The notes under the pieces were generated by a model. It was given only the letters and a program-made list of their open reading frames with translations, was not told the origin of the DNA and ran no database searches. From positions 124,001 through 188,000 of the forward strand of contig JAUFNR010000031.1 of assembly GCA_031216915.1 (NCBI GenBank): a stretch of 64,000 nucleotides of DNA, written 5' to 3'. Source of the DNA: Pictodentalium vernedei (lineage: Eukaryota; Mollusca; Scaphopoda; Dentaliida; Dentaliidae). Position 1 is the stretch's first letter. The number at the start of each line of letters is the position of its first letter. This document shows positions 33,145 through 44,699 of this stretch, piece by piece. The translations under genes were made by a program, and so were the position numbers.

Positions 33145-34185
33145 TATAATAATAACACTTTGGCCGGCCGCTGATTTGTCGCGTTTCTCGGGGGGGGGGG
33201 GGGGGGGGGGGGGTCCTAGCCACCCCTGTTCTCCCAACTGCTTCTCTATTCTCACGATTCTTCTCTCCTCCCAACACTCGGAGACGAACTGCTTGATGAC
33301 ATCCCTTGCCCCATTCTTCCCAATCTCTCCGATTAGCATATTAACCCTCGCCATTGAGTCTCTCACTAACCACATGTCCCTCATTCTCCCACCCCCACTT
33401 CCCCATTCTATTCCCAGTGAATGTTCCAGGGTCTCCACCACGCCTAAATTACACACATCTGGCACTCCTTTTCACTGTTTTTCCCAATTTCCCCCCTCAG
33501 CTCCAGGGACCGCGACCTCAGCTTGAACAAGTGACCTACCAAAGGTGCCACCAAGGTACTCTTCAAAACCAGGCTTCTCTTTATCACGCAGGCCACCCAA
33601 AGACCTCTTTGATTTGACCCCCCCCCCCCTCCCTCTCGCAAATTAAGGTTACCATCCTCCATTATCGTTTCTCTGACGATTTTTTTTACCCTGGTTTGCC
33701 CCTACGTCCAGGACCGAAATCTCCAGTGAGTAGTTCTATATTAGCTCCATCACTTGGACCATCCACCCTGTCTTGGTATTTGGGTTGAAAATATTCTGGA
33801 AAATCACTCTACACCATCGGATGGCGGGGAGATTTACCAAATAGTTAAGATAACCGAGTTTCAATAAGTCTATCTTGTCCTTGATCCTCATCCACCCAAG
33901 CTTCCCCCTGATTGCTTCTAGTGCCGCGGCATTACTCGACCCCGTTATCAATCGGCCTGCAGGGTTTCCAAGCTCTTTACAGCCGTTTGGTTTAGGGGTA
34001 CCACTTCCATACCATATGTTATATTTGGCAGACCCACCATTTCCCAAATGGTTTTCCCCACAAAAAAATTATTGAAACTGGTTCTCCCGATAAGTTTCAT
34101 TTGGTTAAGGTTTCGCCTCTCCTACAGAATCAATTCACTTGTGTGGTTTCGGTAGATACCTCTTCCTGTGATGTGTATTTGTGAC
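33145..34185 (-). pseudogene. LINE pol, 3' half, decayed
   Basis: Third copy of the same LINE family, in the same orientation as the 30842-32805 copy. It runs from ITGRGIYRNHTSELIL-like sequence (about 34110-34180) through GSSNAAALEAIRGKLGWMRI (about 33880-33945) and LFKLRSRSLELRGEIGK (about 33480-33530). It ends in a partial C-terminal domain and GARDVIKQFVSECWEERR (about 33250-33310), then the family 3' end GCGGCCGGCCAAAGTG with ATT repeats near 33145-33155. Frames change several times. The second half of the knuckle motif is deleted, and a poly-G/C tract (33190-33212) has expanded close to the former stop codon. Confidence 0.9.
33190..33212. repeat. Poly-G tract
   Basis: About 23 consecutive G residues in the 3' part of the LINE copy; absent from the other two copies. 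Confidence 0.9.
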
Positions 34186-34239
34186 CATAACCCAGGGGAC
34201 GTAGGAAGCGGGTTGGGCAGCTGTGGAGTGTGGTGGCAC

Positions 34240-34292
34240 AATACCCCCCCCCCCCCCCCCCAACCTTTTCCAGAATAGGCCAAGTTGGAGAG

Positions 34293-34344
<52 letters not shown>

Positions 34345-34436
34345 TATTACCGGGTGATAGCTGAGCCCATTTCAAGACTTTGCGCTCGTAGGGAAATTTT
34401 AAGACTTTTTTTTTGGGGGGGGGGGGGGGGGGGGGG
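34240..34436. repeat. Poly-C, (GA)n and poly-G cluster
   Basis: A poly-C run at 34243-34261, a (GA)n microsatellite at about 34297-34344 with one interruption, and a poly-G run at about 34414-34436 lie within 200 bp. Confidence 0.9.
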
Positions 34437-34539
34437 AATCCCCAGACTCTCAGAGTGGGTTCTCGCGTGACTGGAGATCGTTTGAGTTGACCTCCTTGTT
34501 TGAAAAGAAACAAAAGGTGGGTATCATATTACTCGATAA

Positions 34540-35580
34540 AATGATGAAGATACAAATATCACAAGGTATTAGGCTTGAGGAATTCTTCATACTTTTTACT
34601 TCATAGCACTAACTTGAGGAAACGGCTATCGCACATCACAAGCAAAATCAGTGAAATAAGATGCAATTGTATTTATAAGTTGTCTAATTTCGATGTAATG
34701 ATGTTGATAATGAATGCGCATCTGAACTTTTTTTTTGCCTGTCCTCAAGGTGCTATATAAGAAAGAGAAATTAGTTTAGTTTGAAATTCCCACCTCGGAT
34801 GTTTCATAAATACTCATTAAATATGCACAAATTATACTGAAGGCTGAGATGTATAAAACACGAAAAATACAGTCATTTTACCGATATCGAACCACTTTCA
34901 GACCATATCCGATTTCGTTTTGAAAATGTTCTCCACCAGTAACTTTTCTATGCTGTTTTAATTCAGAAAAGTATCCCAAATCATGTGATAAAAAATGAAA
35001 ATTATTCTGAATGTTATATTTTATGGATAAGGAAATCGTTGGACCTACCCATTTTACCATTTTCGAACCAATTTATGATAATCGAATCACCACAAATCTT
35101 TTCGTAAATTGAACTTAATTGCTGGAATTTTTTATTTTAAATGCCATAGTTTGAAACACGGTTATGTTCTTTCACATACTGAGTGAAATCGTCGGCCAGT
35201 TTTCTCTTCCGTGCGTTGGATAACATGGATTTCAACTTGGGGGTGTTTTAAAACGAAATTAGGCGACAACAATGAGCGTTACTGACGTTCCAAGGACTAA
35301 ATATTCGTGTAACCAGTACTAACCACTGGAAACGGATTGGCACATTAAATATTTCGTTTCTGGTGCAACAGGAGACACATCTGCTTGCTTATTCTGAATA
35401 TTTTGTGTCGATGAGCCCCGGTGACCCGGGGGGGGGGGGGGGGGGGAGGGGCAGGTGCATCCTCAACTTTCATCCATGATTATCTAGTTGAAATAATAAG
35501 TAACAAGTAAATAAACATTTACAAATACCGTTCACACTTTAGCTATGAAAAAATATATCTAATATTGTAATATTGCTACA
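34540..35580. other. AT-rich DNA, no feature seen
   Basis: No supported gene; a poly-G run at about 35429-35446 is the only landmark. Short frames show no domain. Confidence 0.5.
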
Positions 35581-35619
35581 AATTCCTGGAGAATGCCACA
35601 AGGCATTCTGCTGGAATTT
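35581..35619. repeat. Short hairpin
   Basis: AATTCC-TGGA-GAATGCC and its imperfect complement around an ACAA loop; same core as the hairpin at 35941-36031. Confidence 0.85.
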
Positions 35620-35940
35620 GGACCAATATAGGCATACTGTTAATAAAAGGCTCTTCCAAGTCGAATAGGCTTCTACGACCTGCTGGTCCAATTTGGCAAT
35701 GGGAACATTTGCATGGGCTGTGCTAGGAAGGATGAATATGGTTTACCCATGCATAGACATGGTGTGTGTAAAAGAGAATTTGGGCCTCTGATCAACTTGA
35801 CATGCCTTCCAGGGGTGTAGGAAGCATATTGGACTTGGGAGGGCATTAGCACATACCAATACAGCTGGAGTTCACCACAATAGTGGCTTTTCCCTCCAAT
35901 ACTACATAGGCCTACGTTATACGTGGTTAAAACCCACAAC

Positions 35941-36031
35941 TTTGTTCATAAATATTATATTATTACAATTTCCTGGAGAATGCCTTAAGGCATTCTCCAG
36001 GAAATTATACTAATAATCTTTTATGAACAAA
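35941..36031. repeat. Hairpin with core shared with 35581-35619
   Basis: TTTGTTCATAAA at 35941 pairs with TTATGAACAAA ending near 36031. The inner core TTTCCTGGAGAATGCC pairs perfectly around a central TTAA. This is a MITE-sized palindrome. The two related cores 340 bp apart may be the ends of one small element (35581-36031). Confidence 0.85.
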
Positions 36032-36039
36032 ATATTTTG

Positions 36040-37290
36040 CATAAAATCTATCATTAGTACATATTTATTCATATTACCCATGGAGGAAAGTTGGAGGGGC
36101 ACGTGCCCCTCCCCTCCCCTCCCTTGGTTCCTAGCCCCTGATGCCTTCTATCTCTGAACACCTGTATACACAGGGTGGTGGTATCAACGAGCCACTCATA
36201 TGTAGAGGCATGCTTCAAACTCCACATATGGTGACAAATCAACCAATATTTTTCTAGATTGTGATAGCAAAGGGATGAATAATTTAAAATTCGAAATCTA
36301 CTGCCGCGTGGTAGCAGATTTAAAATTTTAATTAGCTCACCCCTTTTCACATCTTAGGAACTCTCCCTAACAGTAATTTTGTATGTGGATGGAATAAACC
36401 CCTCAAAAACTCCAGGAGTGAAACATCAGAGTGCAGTGGGTGAAACATTTTAATGTAATTATGTCTTCTTGATGCCTCACCTAACTCCTTGGAGCCTCAG
36501 CTAAGGTGAGGGTGGGTGGGGGGGGGGGGATGAACAGGCAGGCAGCAAAGATGTAGAACCATTGCCAACTCATCTACAGCAGTGTGAACAAATAAAATGA
36601 TGCAGTAAATTGAATTTAGGGGAAAGATGCCCTAAAAGGGCCCCCCCCCCCTGCCCCACTGATGGAATCCCTGGGTCAGGAGACATGTAATTTAATTTTT
36701 GTACCATGGCCAGTCTCCCATAACTCTCTCTCTCTCTGTGTGGAGGGGGAGGGGGGGGGGGGCAAAATTGCAGGAAACAATGTTATTCCTCCAGACACCA
36801 CCCAAAAAGAAAAAAATGACAAAAAGTCCCCACAAACTGCTTCCACCACCATGGCGGCAGTGATCTGGATGACTTAAGAGCATCCCAGTCTGGCGTGTGT
36901 GTGTGTGGGTGGGGGAGGGGGGGGGGGGGGGTAGTTACTTTAAACAATATTTATTTCCAAACAAATAACAAATAATAAGAAATACAAATAATCAAGCTAG
37001 TATTGTGTACGGATTCAGCAGGAAGCTAAAAAGCTTATACAAGGCTGTCTCCATATGAGAGTTTTACATGTAATGATGATATCAGCAGTACAAGGGATTT
37101 TTGTTATTTGCATGGACTAATAAATATGGTTGAGTGCACGAGAAGGATAGTGGGAATAGAAGGTGCAAAAGGAAGACAGGGTTTAGTAATGGAGGCAGGA
37201 GAGGAGAGACCCAAGGGAATCAGTAGTGACCAGTACTTAGATGATTGGGTGGTGTACATCGATATCCGCGAGTATTGAATCGGTGGTGCC
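36040..37290. other. Low-complexity stretch, no supported gene
   Basis: Carries poly-G/C runs near 36511, 36640, 36750 and 36915 and (TC)n/(GT)n near 36727 and 36895. No coding motif recognised. Confidence 0.5.
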
Positions 37291-38505
37291 GGGTTGATCA
37301 ATCGAACCGTTTGGATAAAAGGATAAATTCATGAACTTTCTCGAAAATGGATTTGTTTGTTTCGGGACTATAGTGTTCACTACCGTATAGTAAGGTGTCA
37401 GTAGTTATATGGTGCTGGATGCTACCTAATGTTTGTATTCGTATCTGTGCGTATCTATTGCAATGGAAAAGGTAGTGATCCACAGTTTCGCGTGCTCCAC
37501 AGCTGCATAAGAATGAATCGACGACGAAGTTGTTATATAGATCATTGTTCAAACCGCAGCAGCTGAGTCGCAGTCGACAATGTAGGACTTGAGCTCGGCG
37601 TGACCTATGCCCGTGAAAGTAGGATGGGACAATGCGTCTATTCCTATTAAGATATGATTTGAAGTTAGGCAGCGAGTTATTTTGTCTTACTTCAAGGGGT
37701 AGATCGTTCCATAATCGGGTGGTGGATGGTAGGAAGGAGGTCTGATGTAGGTGTGTTTGACAAAGTGGAGTTCTTAGATTGTTAGTATGCCGGAGGTTAT
37801 AGCTTTGAGAGCCCGAGCTGAGAGGGGGAATCATGTAAGATAAATAAGCAGGAACAAATTCATGGACCATTTTGAAGTATTGTATAAGTTTGTGGTTCTT
37901 CCTTCTAGTCTCGAGTTCTTCCCACCCTGTTTCGATATATAGCTGAGTTCTGCTTGAGCTTTTCGTACCTCCTGTTACTAGACGTGCCGCTTCAACTTGG
38001 ATTTTTTTCCAGTTCGTCGGCTTCGGTCGCTGTACAGTTGTCCCAAACAGTATCAGCATATTCAAGCACTGGACGAACGTACATATAATAGATTGTTTCG
38101 AGAGTTTTACGGTCGAATCGATACTTGAAACGCCTCAGGATATTAAGACGTTTCCAGGCCTTGGCTCTGATTATGGTGAAGTGGGCAGACCATGTTCCTA
38201 TGTTGTTGAACGTTAGGCCGAGGTGTTTGTGTTGAGAGACTTCGGTGAGGTCTGTTGAGAACATTCGTAAAGGTGGGTGTGTTGGTGCACTATTTTTTCT
38301 AGTGATTAGTAATGTTTCTGTTTTTTGGGGGTTAAAGTTAACAAGCCATTTGGTGGCCCATGCCTCAATTCGTTTAATGTCGTTGCTTAATATTTTGGCG
38401 GCAGTGTTTGGGTCCTCAACAACTAGATATAACGAGGTGTCGCCTGCAAACAATCGTATACTACTGGTAATGCCGTCGACAATGTCATTAATATAGATAA
38501 GAAAT
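37290..38505 (-). pseudogene. LINE (Jockey/CR1-like) RT C-terminal half, FADD mutated
   Basis: Minus-strand frames 38453-37992 and 38065-37298 together encode the last part of an RT. It starts IRLFAGDTSLYLVVEDP, where FADD has become FAGD: the first catalytic Asp is Gly at 38442-38444. Then come WLVNFNPQKTETLLITRK, YVRPVLEYADTVWDNC and RLWNDLPLEVRQNNSL. The C-terminal knuckle is CSCGARETVDHYLFHC (about 37470-37520). A one-base frameshift lies in the T-run near 38006-38012. The copy is truncated at a poly-G run (38508-38524). Both the missing Asp and the frameshift exclude activity. It differs in lineage from the LINE at 30.9 kb. Confidence 0.9.
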
Positions 38506-38524
38506 AAGGGGGGGGGGGGGGGGG

Positions 38525-39465
38525 TTGAGGGTGTGTGGGTGTGTATGATGCCCAGGTCACGCTGCCACTAATTTTAAATGTGACCATATAATATTGACCA
38601 AGATAACTGGCGTTTTGCCTACGACCCCCCCAACTCTTCCCTTGATCACAAGTGGAGAGGCGGTGGCTCAGGTAATAGCAGGGTAACTTGATCACATTCA
38701 AAAAAGTTTGGGGTTGTGCGGCTTGGGAATCACTCAAATCCCCATCCTATCCTCCCACTCCACCATTCACACAATTATTCTTCACCTTATGGAATTCTGC
38801 CATTGCAACCAACCCCCACCCCATCCCACCCCACGTAATTTGTCAGTTTGACAGATCTGTTGCAAACACTGACACAACATACTCCACAGAGTCACCCAGA
38901 TACAGTTCACGTCTCTTTGATTGACGCAGTTGTTCTAGTTGACCGAGGAAAGTTCGGAAAAAACAATCAATCTCGAGTTATTTCTTATTGATCAAGTGTG
39001 GATTTTGCCGATTCGAAATAGGTAAAAATACAAGCAAGCAAAACTATTTTCAGCGTGAAAAATAGAATGCAGATAAATATGTACTTTTCCTCCTGCTAAA
39101 AGGTGAGTGAAATGGCAATGCTTTCAGCCGAAAAGTAAGTCTCGGTCCGATGGAATGACCCTGTTGTCGAAGAGTGAAAAAAATAGAACAGGGAATTCCC
39201 ATACACGAAATTTGGAAACTAGACAGGGTGCTAATGATTTCCAACTAAATAACATAATATGCAGATGCCAGATAACACTGTAACTTTATCATTTAAAGAG
39301 CAAAATATTAATGAAACCTTTGATTCAAAGGTTTGTTACTTTGTGTTACCTTTCGATTTTTGCGACGTGATTAAAGTTGAAGTGACCTGCATTTGGTAAA
39401 GATTCGATATCGGTAAAATGACTGTATATGAAATCAACCCATTGACTGAGTTGACAGCAGGCAAC
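38525..39465. other. Spacer, no supported gene
   Basis: GGAGAGGCGGTGGCTCAGGTAATAG near 38653 looks like a tRNA-SINE box A, but no box B or body follows. Otherwise AT-rich DNA without recognised features. Confidence 0.45.
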
Positions 39466-39639
39466 AATCGGTCGGTCTATTTGCAGTAAGTTCCAGAATT
39501 GCAGTAAGTAACTTTGCAGAAGTTCATCGGTTTTATTAATCCTTTGTCTTGGTACTTAATTGAATCACAGGGTTGTCACCTATTAGTCTATTGTTAATAA
39601 TTGATTATTTTTATTGATTGCATCCACTAATTTTGTGTG

Positions 39640-40010
39640 GGGTTTTCCTTGCGACGTGAATAACTTCTTTTGTATTAATTCTTACAGGGGATTTCCCAAG
39701 CGCCTCGAATAAGTTTTTTTGCTAATGAATCCACGAGGGTCGAAAGTGAGGGCCAAAAATCTTACTTGAATGAATGAAGAGGTTCAGCGTGCCAAGGGCG
39801 TGCAGGGACGATGTGGGATTGAAATCCCTTGCAACCCGAATAACTTTATTTGCTTTTGATTCTACGAGAGTCGGAAATGAATAGGAATGAATGAAGTTGC
39901 AGCACGCCGAAGGCGCTCAGGGGCAATGTGGGATTTAAGATCCCTTGTGACCCGCTTAACTTTATTTGCTTATGGGTCCACAAGAGTTGGTAGCGAGGGC
40001 CAATAATTAG
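39640..40010 (+). repeat. Tandem repeat of about 120-130 bp, three copies
   Basis: TTTATTTGCTTTTGATTCTA-like segments followed by ACGAGAGTCGG recur at about 39712, 39845 and 39960, each after a CTTGCGACGTGAATAACTT-like stretch. Inside the inverted-terminal element. Confidence 0.75.
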
Positions 40011-40574
40011 ATTTGGTTTGAGTGTGCATACTGGCAGCCTCGGAATGATACTGGAACATTGAACTGGAAGGGGGGTAGGGGACTAGGAATTGTACAAAGC
40101 TACAAGAATTCTGCTCTGTGTTTTATTTAGAAAAGTGGGCATATTTATAGTAATACATGAACCGCTGTTTGATGGTTGTTTTAGAAAAAAGAAGAAACCC
40201 AAACTGTCACTGGTTTGGGATCCCATGTAGCATATTGTGCATATCGGTTATAAAAAAAGTAAAAAAATCCACCAATAATATGCGTTTTTGAAAGCTGGGA
40301 GTCATTCATCAACCCATTTATAAGGGAGAGTGGATGCTGATTGCTGAGCATTTGTCATCTTGTCTGCTTTCAGGGGGGAACAGATGACGGGTTGCTGACC
40401 CACACACACACCCTAAGGAGTATTTAAAATGTACACTGGTCCCAGCCAGGCAAGCTTGTTTCAATTCTTGCTTGGTGTTTGGTTTCACTGTGTATGTTTA
40501 ACAAAAAGCTTGTTCCAACCCCTTCTGCGCTTCGTTTGATTCAAGAAAATTTGAAAGTGTTCAATTAGGAAAGT

Positions 40575-40920
40575 TATAGGTAGAGAGAGATTGAAATCTG
40601 CTACTGTATATTGTGAATGTTGTGTGATTGTTGTTATTGATGGGACGAGTTGTGAGGCAGTCCCTCTCAGACTCAATCCTAGAGTTCTGGATGAATAGCG
40701 AGGCAATCCTCACTGACTCCACTCCTCCATATCTTTATTAGAGAGAGATAGAAATCCGCTATTGTATATTTTGACTGTTGTGCGATTGTTGCTATTGATG
40801 GGGTGAGTGGTGGGTTTCTTTGTAGCCCACTCCCCAAACACAGAGTTACGTGGCAGTCCTCACAGACTCAATCCTAAAGCTCTCGATGAGTAGCAAGGCA
40901 ATCCTCACTGACTCCACGCA
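40575..40920 (+). repeat. Direct repeat, two copies
   Basis: GAGAGAGATTGAAATCTGCT to GCAATCCTCACTGACTCCAC (about 40583-40722) is repeated at about 40741-40916 with an extra 35 bp in the second copy (GGGTTTCTTTGTAGCCCACT region). Confidence 0.8.
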
Positions 40921-41440
40921 ATTTAATTCTATTGTGTAATTTCAATTTCCCAATTTATAGTAAATCCCTGTAGGGCCCCCATGCCGCCCTATACTACTTA
41001 AGTTTGTATCAGTCCCCTCCCCCAGTTCCGATTCCAATTTCAATCCAACAGCTTATGCAATGGGCAGTATTGGGTAAAAAGACACACCTTTGGATGACCG
41101 CCTCACCAAGCAAAAAGGATAAATACAGGAAATGAAAATATTTCACCCAAAAACTAAAATACTGTGCAAATGTATTTTACATGTAATTTTATTTCGATTT
41201 CCCGGCTTGTGCCGAGTACCTGTGGGTAGCAAAGGAAATCCCACATCGTCCCAGTGCGCCTTAAAAACATTAATGGATGTAATCAATAAAAAATCAGTTA
41301 TTAACAATTGACTAATGTAGGTGACAACACTGTAATCCAATTAAGTACCATCAAGACAAAGGATTAATAACAACGCAAAGTTACTTACTGCAATTCAGGA
41401 ACTTACTGCAATTCAGAAACTTACTCCAAATAGACCGACC

Positions 41441-42345
41441 CGGCTACAATGGTCCCTGGAAGTCTGCTACAGCATTCGTACCAGAACTGATAATAAAATA
41501 ATATTTCAGGCAAATAACTCTTGGGCAAATGTGCTTCATATGCAAGAACAAAGCTAGGCAATCAAATTTTTTCAAAACACACCGACAGAGCTGCCGGGGG
41601 TAAATTCCAAAACTACAGGATTTGTTTACATTGTAGGTTCATTTTGAGGCTCTTGGACAACTCATACCCTGGACGATTCGTACCTTGGATAATTTGTACC
41701 ACCATTAGGGGTATGAATTGTCTTGGCAAAAGATACGAATTATCTCAGTAAAGGATACGAGTTGTCTACTTTATAGGTATAAGTTGTCTCGTATAAGTGA
41801 ACTAACTGTCTCATGAATTAACCATTTAAATATTATTCACTCACGTTTTATCTAAAGCTTAAGACAGAATTGTGAATAAGAAACTACACATACAATTTCA
41901 AATCTGTTTAAATATTCAGATCTTCTGTTCGCAGTTGCAGGGCAGCGCGTAGGTCAGGCTACTCGGTTACCACAGTCCGCGGCCAATGCAACTACTGGGA
42001 ATTATTTGCCAGAATGTTCCCCTGCCTAACAAAATAGAGCTGAATAGCCAGGGCACGCTGGGCACCTATATCATGGTCTTGTACAACTTCCATTTCAGTT
42101 CATATGCCCTGCTGCCCTTGTATAAGGAGGCCAGGGAGCCTTTGTAAATTAAATTATTCTATTTAGAATATATTCATTTATCTTCCTGTGTGGAGTGCCC
42201 TGCCCAACAGGGCACCTGATATCATATGATATGTTCTGTTGAAAGCACTTGAAAAGGTGTATGTATGCAGGGCAATATGCGCTGACAGTAGGGCAGAATG
42301 ATGGTGATACTCCCCCTTAATATTTCTTATCAACCTACCTTACAA
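41441..42345. other. No gene seen
   Basis: A repeated ACGAATTGTC / ACGAGTTGTC motif occurs at about 41660-41800. Otherwise AT-rich DNA with no recognised features. Confidence 0.45.
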
Positions 42346-42830
42346 TTATTTACAACAAGCTTGCACTACAGTGGAAGTCCCTAACTCTGAAAAATACTTT
42401 CTGTTTTCTTCTTTCCCAAGCAATTTGGGAAAGAAAAGGGGAGCAAAAGCTCCAAGAAAAAATAAGCCCAAACTGGGTCGAGTGTGACCGGCGCACACCC
42501 CTGTGCTTTTCAGTTCATCAAAGGCCCTCAGTATGTGAGAGGCAGGGAGATGTGGTAAAGCCATCAACTTTCGTATGTACATTCGAACACTATGTTGAGA
42601 ATTGTATGCCGTTTTCAAACCCAATTCTTTCACCCGTTGGTAGATTGCCTGGGATCAATGGAACCAACATCCACGTACACTTACGTCAGCCAAGGAAGTT
42701 TGTTGAATAGCACTCCAAATGGCTCTTTCAAAATCAAACATAACTTCTTCAACCACCGGTTCAGACGGTAAAATGTCAATTAACTCATTGAAGATGGCAC
42801 GGTAATCATTTTTTTTGCGCGGAGACATCA
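42346..42830 (-). pseudogene. MULE transposase fragment with in-frame stop
   Basis: Minus-strand translation from about 42815 gives DYRAIFNELIDILP and VMFDFERAIWSAI. A short spacer then leads to VRGCWFH, a stop, and SQAIYQRVKELGLKTAY and LMALPHLPASHILRAFDEL. The order D-FE-A, GCxFHxxQA and ALPxLPxxxIxxAFxxL is that of the MULE transposase core. The stop (TGA, complement of 42655-42657) replaces the residue after the CxFH histidine. The C-terminal part is followed by unrelated sequence. No FLYWCH finger is visible. It is a remnant and cannot make an active transposase. Confidence 0.85.
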
Positions 42831-42834
42831 ATCA

Positions 42835-43205
42835 AAACAAATAACAGATTTTTTATCTTCAAACATAATGAAGATTAAAGAAACTTAAGAAATGAACACA
42901 ATTGATCAATGATGTTTATGCAGTAAAAACAATGCGGAACACCTCTGGTAATTCACCAATGTTTACGGAGTGAAAACACTGCGAACCCTATCTTCAAATA
43001 GCCTTTGAATTTTCAAAGACTCAAATAACTAATTAAATATATATAATATATCAGTAAAGAAAAAAAATGTTTTGGGAATCGGACGTTTTGACCAATATCA
43101 TCGGACATTTTGACTAATACCATCGTACATTTTGACCAATTCAATCGGACGTTTTGACCAGACATTTTTCAAAATCGGACGTTTTGACAATCGAACGTTT
43201 TTGAA
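42835..43205. other. TTTTGACCAAT / ATCGGACGTTTTGAC repeats
   Basis: Imperfect tandem TCGGACGTTTTGAC units lie at about 43078-43220 just before the DIRS-like sequence. The rest is AT-rich with no gene. Confidence 0.7.
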
Positions 43206-43211
43206 ATCGGA

Positions 43212-43420
43212 CGTTTTGACTAGTATTCCTGAGGGTAGAATTTCGGTCAGTTCCCTTTTGGCTGTTGGGGTACTTTTCTGTTCCCGTCTGGCCTTTGTTT
43301 CCTGCCACCTCACTCTGGTAGCTTGGAGTGACCTGATTTATTTTTTCTTTGGGTTCACCTTCCTATTTACATTGTTTTTGCCAGATATGCCTAGGATGAT
43401 ACCTTGCAGGCCATTTTTAG
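43212..43420 (+). pseudogene. DIRS gag-like fragment, 5' piece
   Basis: The DNA from CCTGAGGGTAGAATTTC to the GATGATACCTTG region matches 59110-59295 of the longer DIRS copy, including CCCTTTTGGC, TCTGGCCTTTGTTTC-type and GGGTTCACCTTC segments. It ends where a tandem-repeat insertion begins at about 43430. The continuation is found again at about 44700. Confidence 0.75.
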
Positions 43421-43429
43421 CTCAACTTT

Positions 43430-44690
43430 GATGTAAGTCAAATTTGTGGTTATGCCATGGCCTGTTGTCCGCCTGTCTGTCAACAATTTAATACGGCTCG
43501 GGCTAGAGGCCGTATTTATGAACCGATCTTTACGAAACTTCTTGCGTACCTTTGTTATCACCGTGGGATGAGAACGAGTGTTTTTGGGTACGGTCCGAAA
43601 TTCAAGATGGCCACCAGCAGCCATTTTGTACCTTTTTAGTGCAATCACTTTTTTGTACAGAACTTCTGTATGAAAGTTCGAATAAATTTTTGTGTGAATG
43701 TTTAGTAACATGGAATACATCACATATAATGCAGGTTTTTTTCACGTGCAGAAATTCTGCAAATTGGATGAACTTTGATTTTTTCAGCGCTACTTACACA
43801 CAGTAAGTACACATGTCAATACGGCTTGGGCTAGGGGCTGTATTTATGAACTGATCTTAATGAAACTTTGTTATCTCCTTGGGACGAGACCGAGTGTTTC
43901 TGGGTGCGGTCCAAAATTCAAGATGGCTGCCAGCAGCCATTTTGTACCGAAATTAGGTCCAATCAGTTTTTTTGTACACAACTTCTATACGGCTCAGGCT
44001 GGAGGCCGTATTTATGAACCTATCTTTACAAAACTTCTTGGGTACCTTTGGGACGAGAACAAGTTTTTTGGGTGCGGTCTGAAATTCAAGATGGCTGCCG
44101 GTGGCCATTTTGTACCAAAATTAGGTACAATCAGTTTTTTGTACAGAACTTCTATATGAAGGTTCCGATTTGAATAAATTTTTGAATGAATGTTTAGTAA
44201 CATGGAAAATATCACATATAATACAGGGTTTTTTCTTGTGCAGAAATTATGCAAATTAGATGAACTTTGATTTATTCAGTGCTACTTATACACAGTAAGT
44301 GCACATGTCAATACGGTTCGGGCTAGAGGCTGTATTTATGAACCGATCTTCACGAAACTTCTTGGGTACCTTTGTTATCACCTTGGGACAGGAACGAGAG
44401 TTTTTGGGTGCCTTTGTTATCGCTGTGCTATGAGAACAAATATTTTTGGGTTCAGTCAGACCCACTCTGGGACCCAGAGATTTCTTTTCTAGTTTAGCAT
44501 CTACCTGTCGCCCAACTTTATAACACTTTTCCTATACATTTGTTACAGTCTATGGTCAGCATTTATGTACAGACCGTTACAATACTTTTTATGTACCTTT
44601 GTTATCAGGTCATTACCTAGATGTGTGTCATTGCTGTGTCACATACTATACATGCACATGTCTTACACAAGTTGAGTTACAGTGTCATAG
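43430..44690 (+). repeat. Tandem-repeat insertion (ATACGGCTCGGGCTAGAGGC units)
   Basis: After a GTCCGCCTGTCTGTC block (about 43469) come four units starting ATACGG at about 43491, 43822, 43988 and 44312. Each contains CCGTATTTATGAACCGATCT and most continue with TTCAAGATGGC..CCATTTTGTAC. Spacings are about 330, 165 and 325 bp, so the long unit is a dimer of about 165 bp. The insertion separates two pieces of one DIRS copy. Confidence 0.8.
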
Positions 44691-44699
44691 ACACTTTCA

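Larger units (their letters stand above)
39470..41440. mobile_element. Inverted-terminal element of about 2 kb
   Basis: GGTCGGTCTATTTG at 39470 and CAAATAGACCGACC ending at 41440 start inverted arms that run for about 180-250 bp. They share GAATTGCAGTAAGTAACTTTG, TTAATCCTTTGTCTTG, TTAATTGAATCACAGGGTTG and ATTGATTGCATCCACTAAT-type segments. The GGGACGATGTGGGATT motif occurs in the left interior (39816-39831) and, as its complement, in the right arm (about 41237-41252). The interior consists of two direct-repeat sets and no gene. A non-autonomous TIR element is the simplest explanation. Confidence 0.7.

Noticed and set aside
36662-36883. Overlapping 63-71 codon frames near 36.7 kb
   Set aside because: Low-complexity G/C runs and no domain; mutually antisense.
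38640-38700. Another tRNA-SINE
   Set aside because: Only a box A-like GGCGGTGGCTCAGG; no box B, body or tail.
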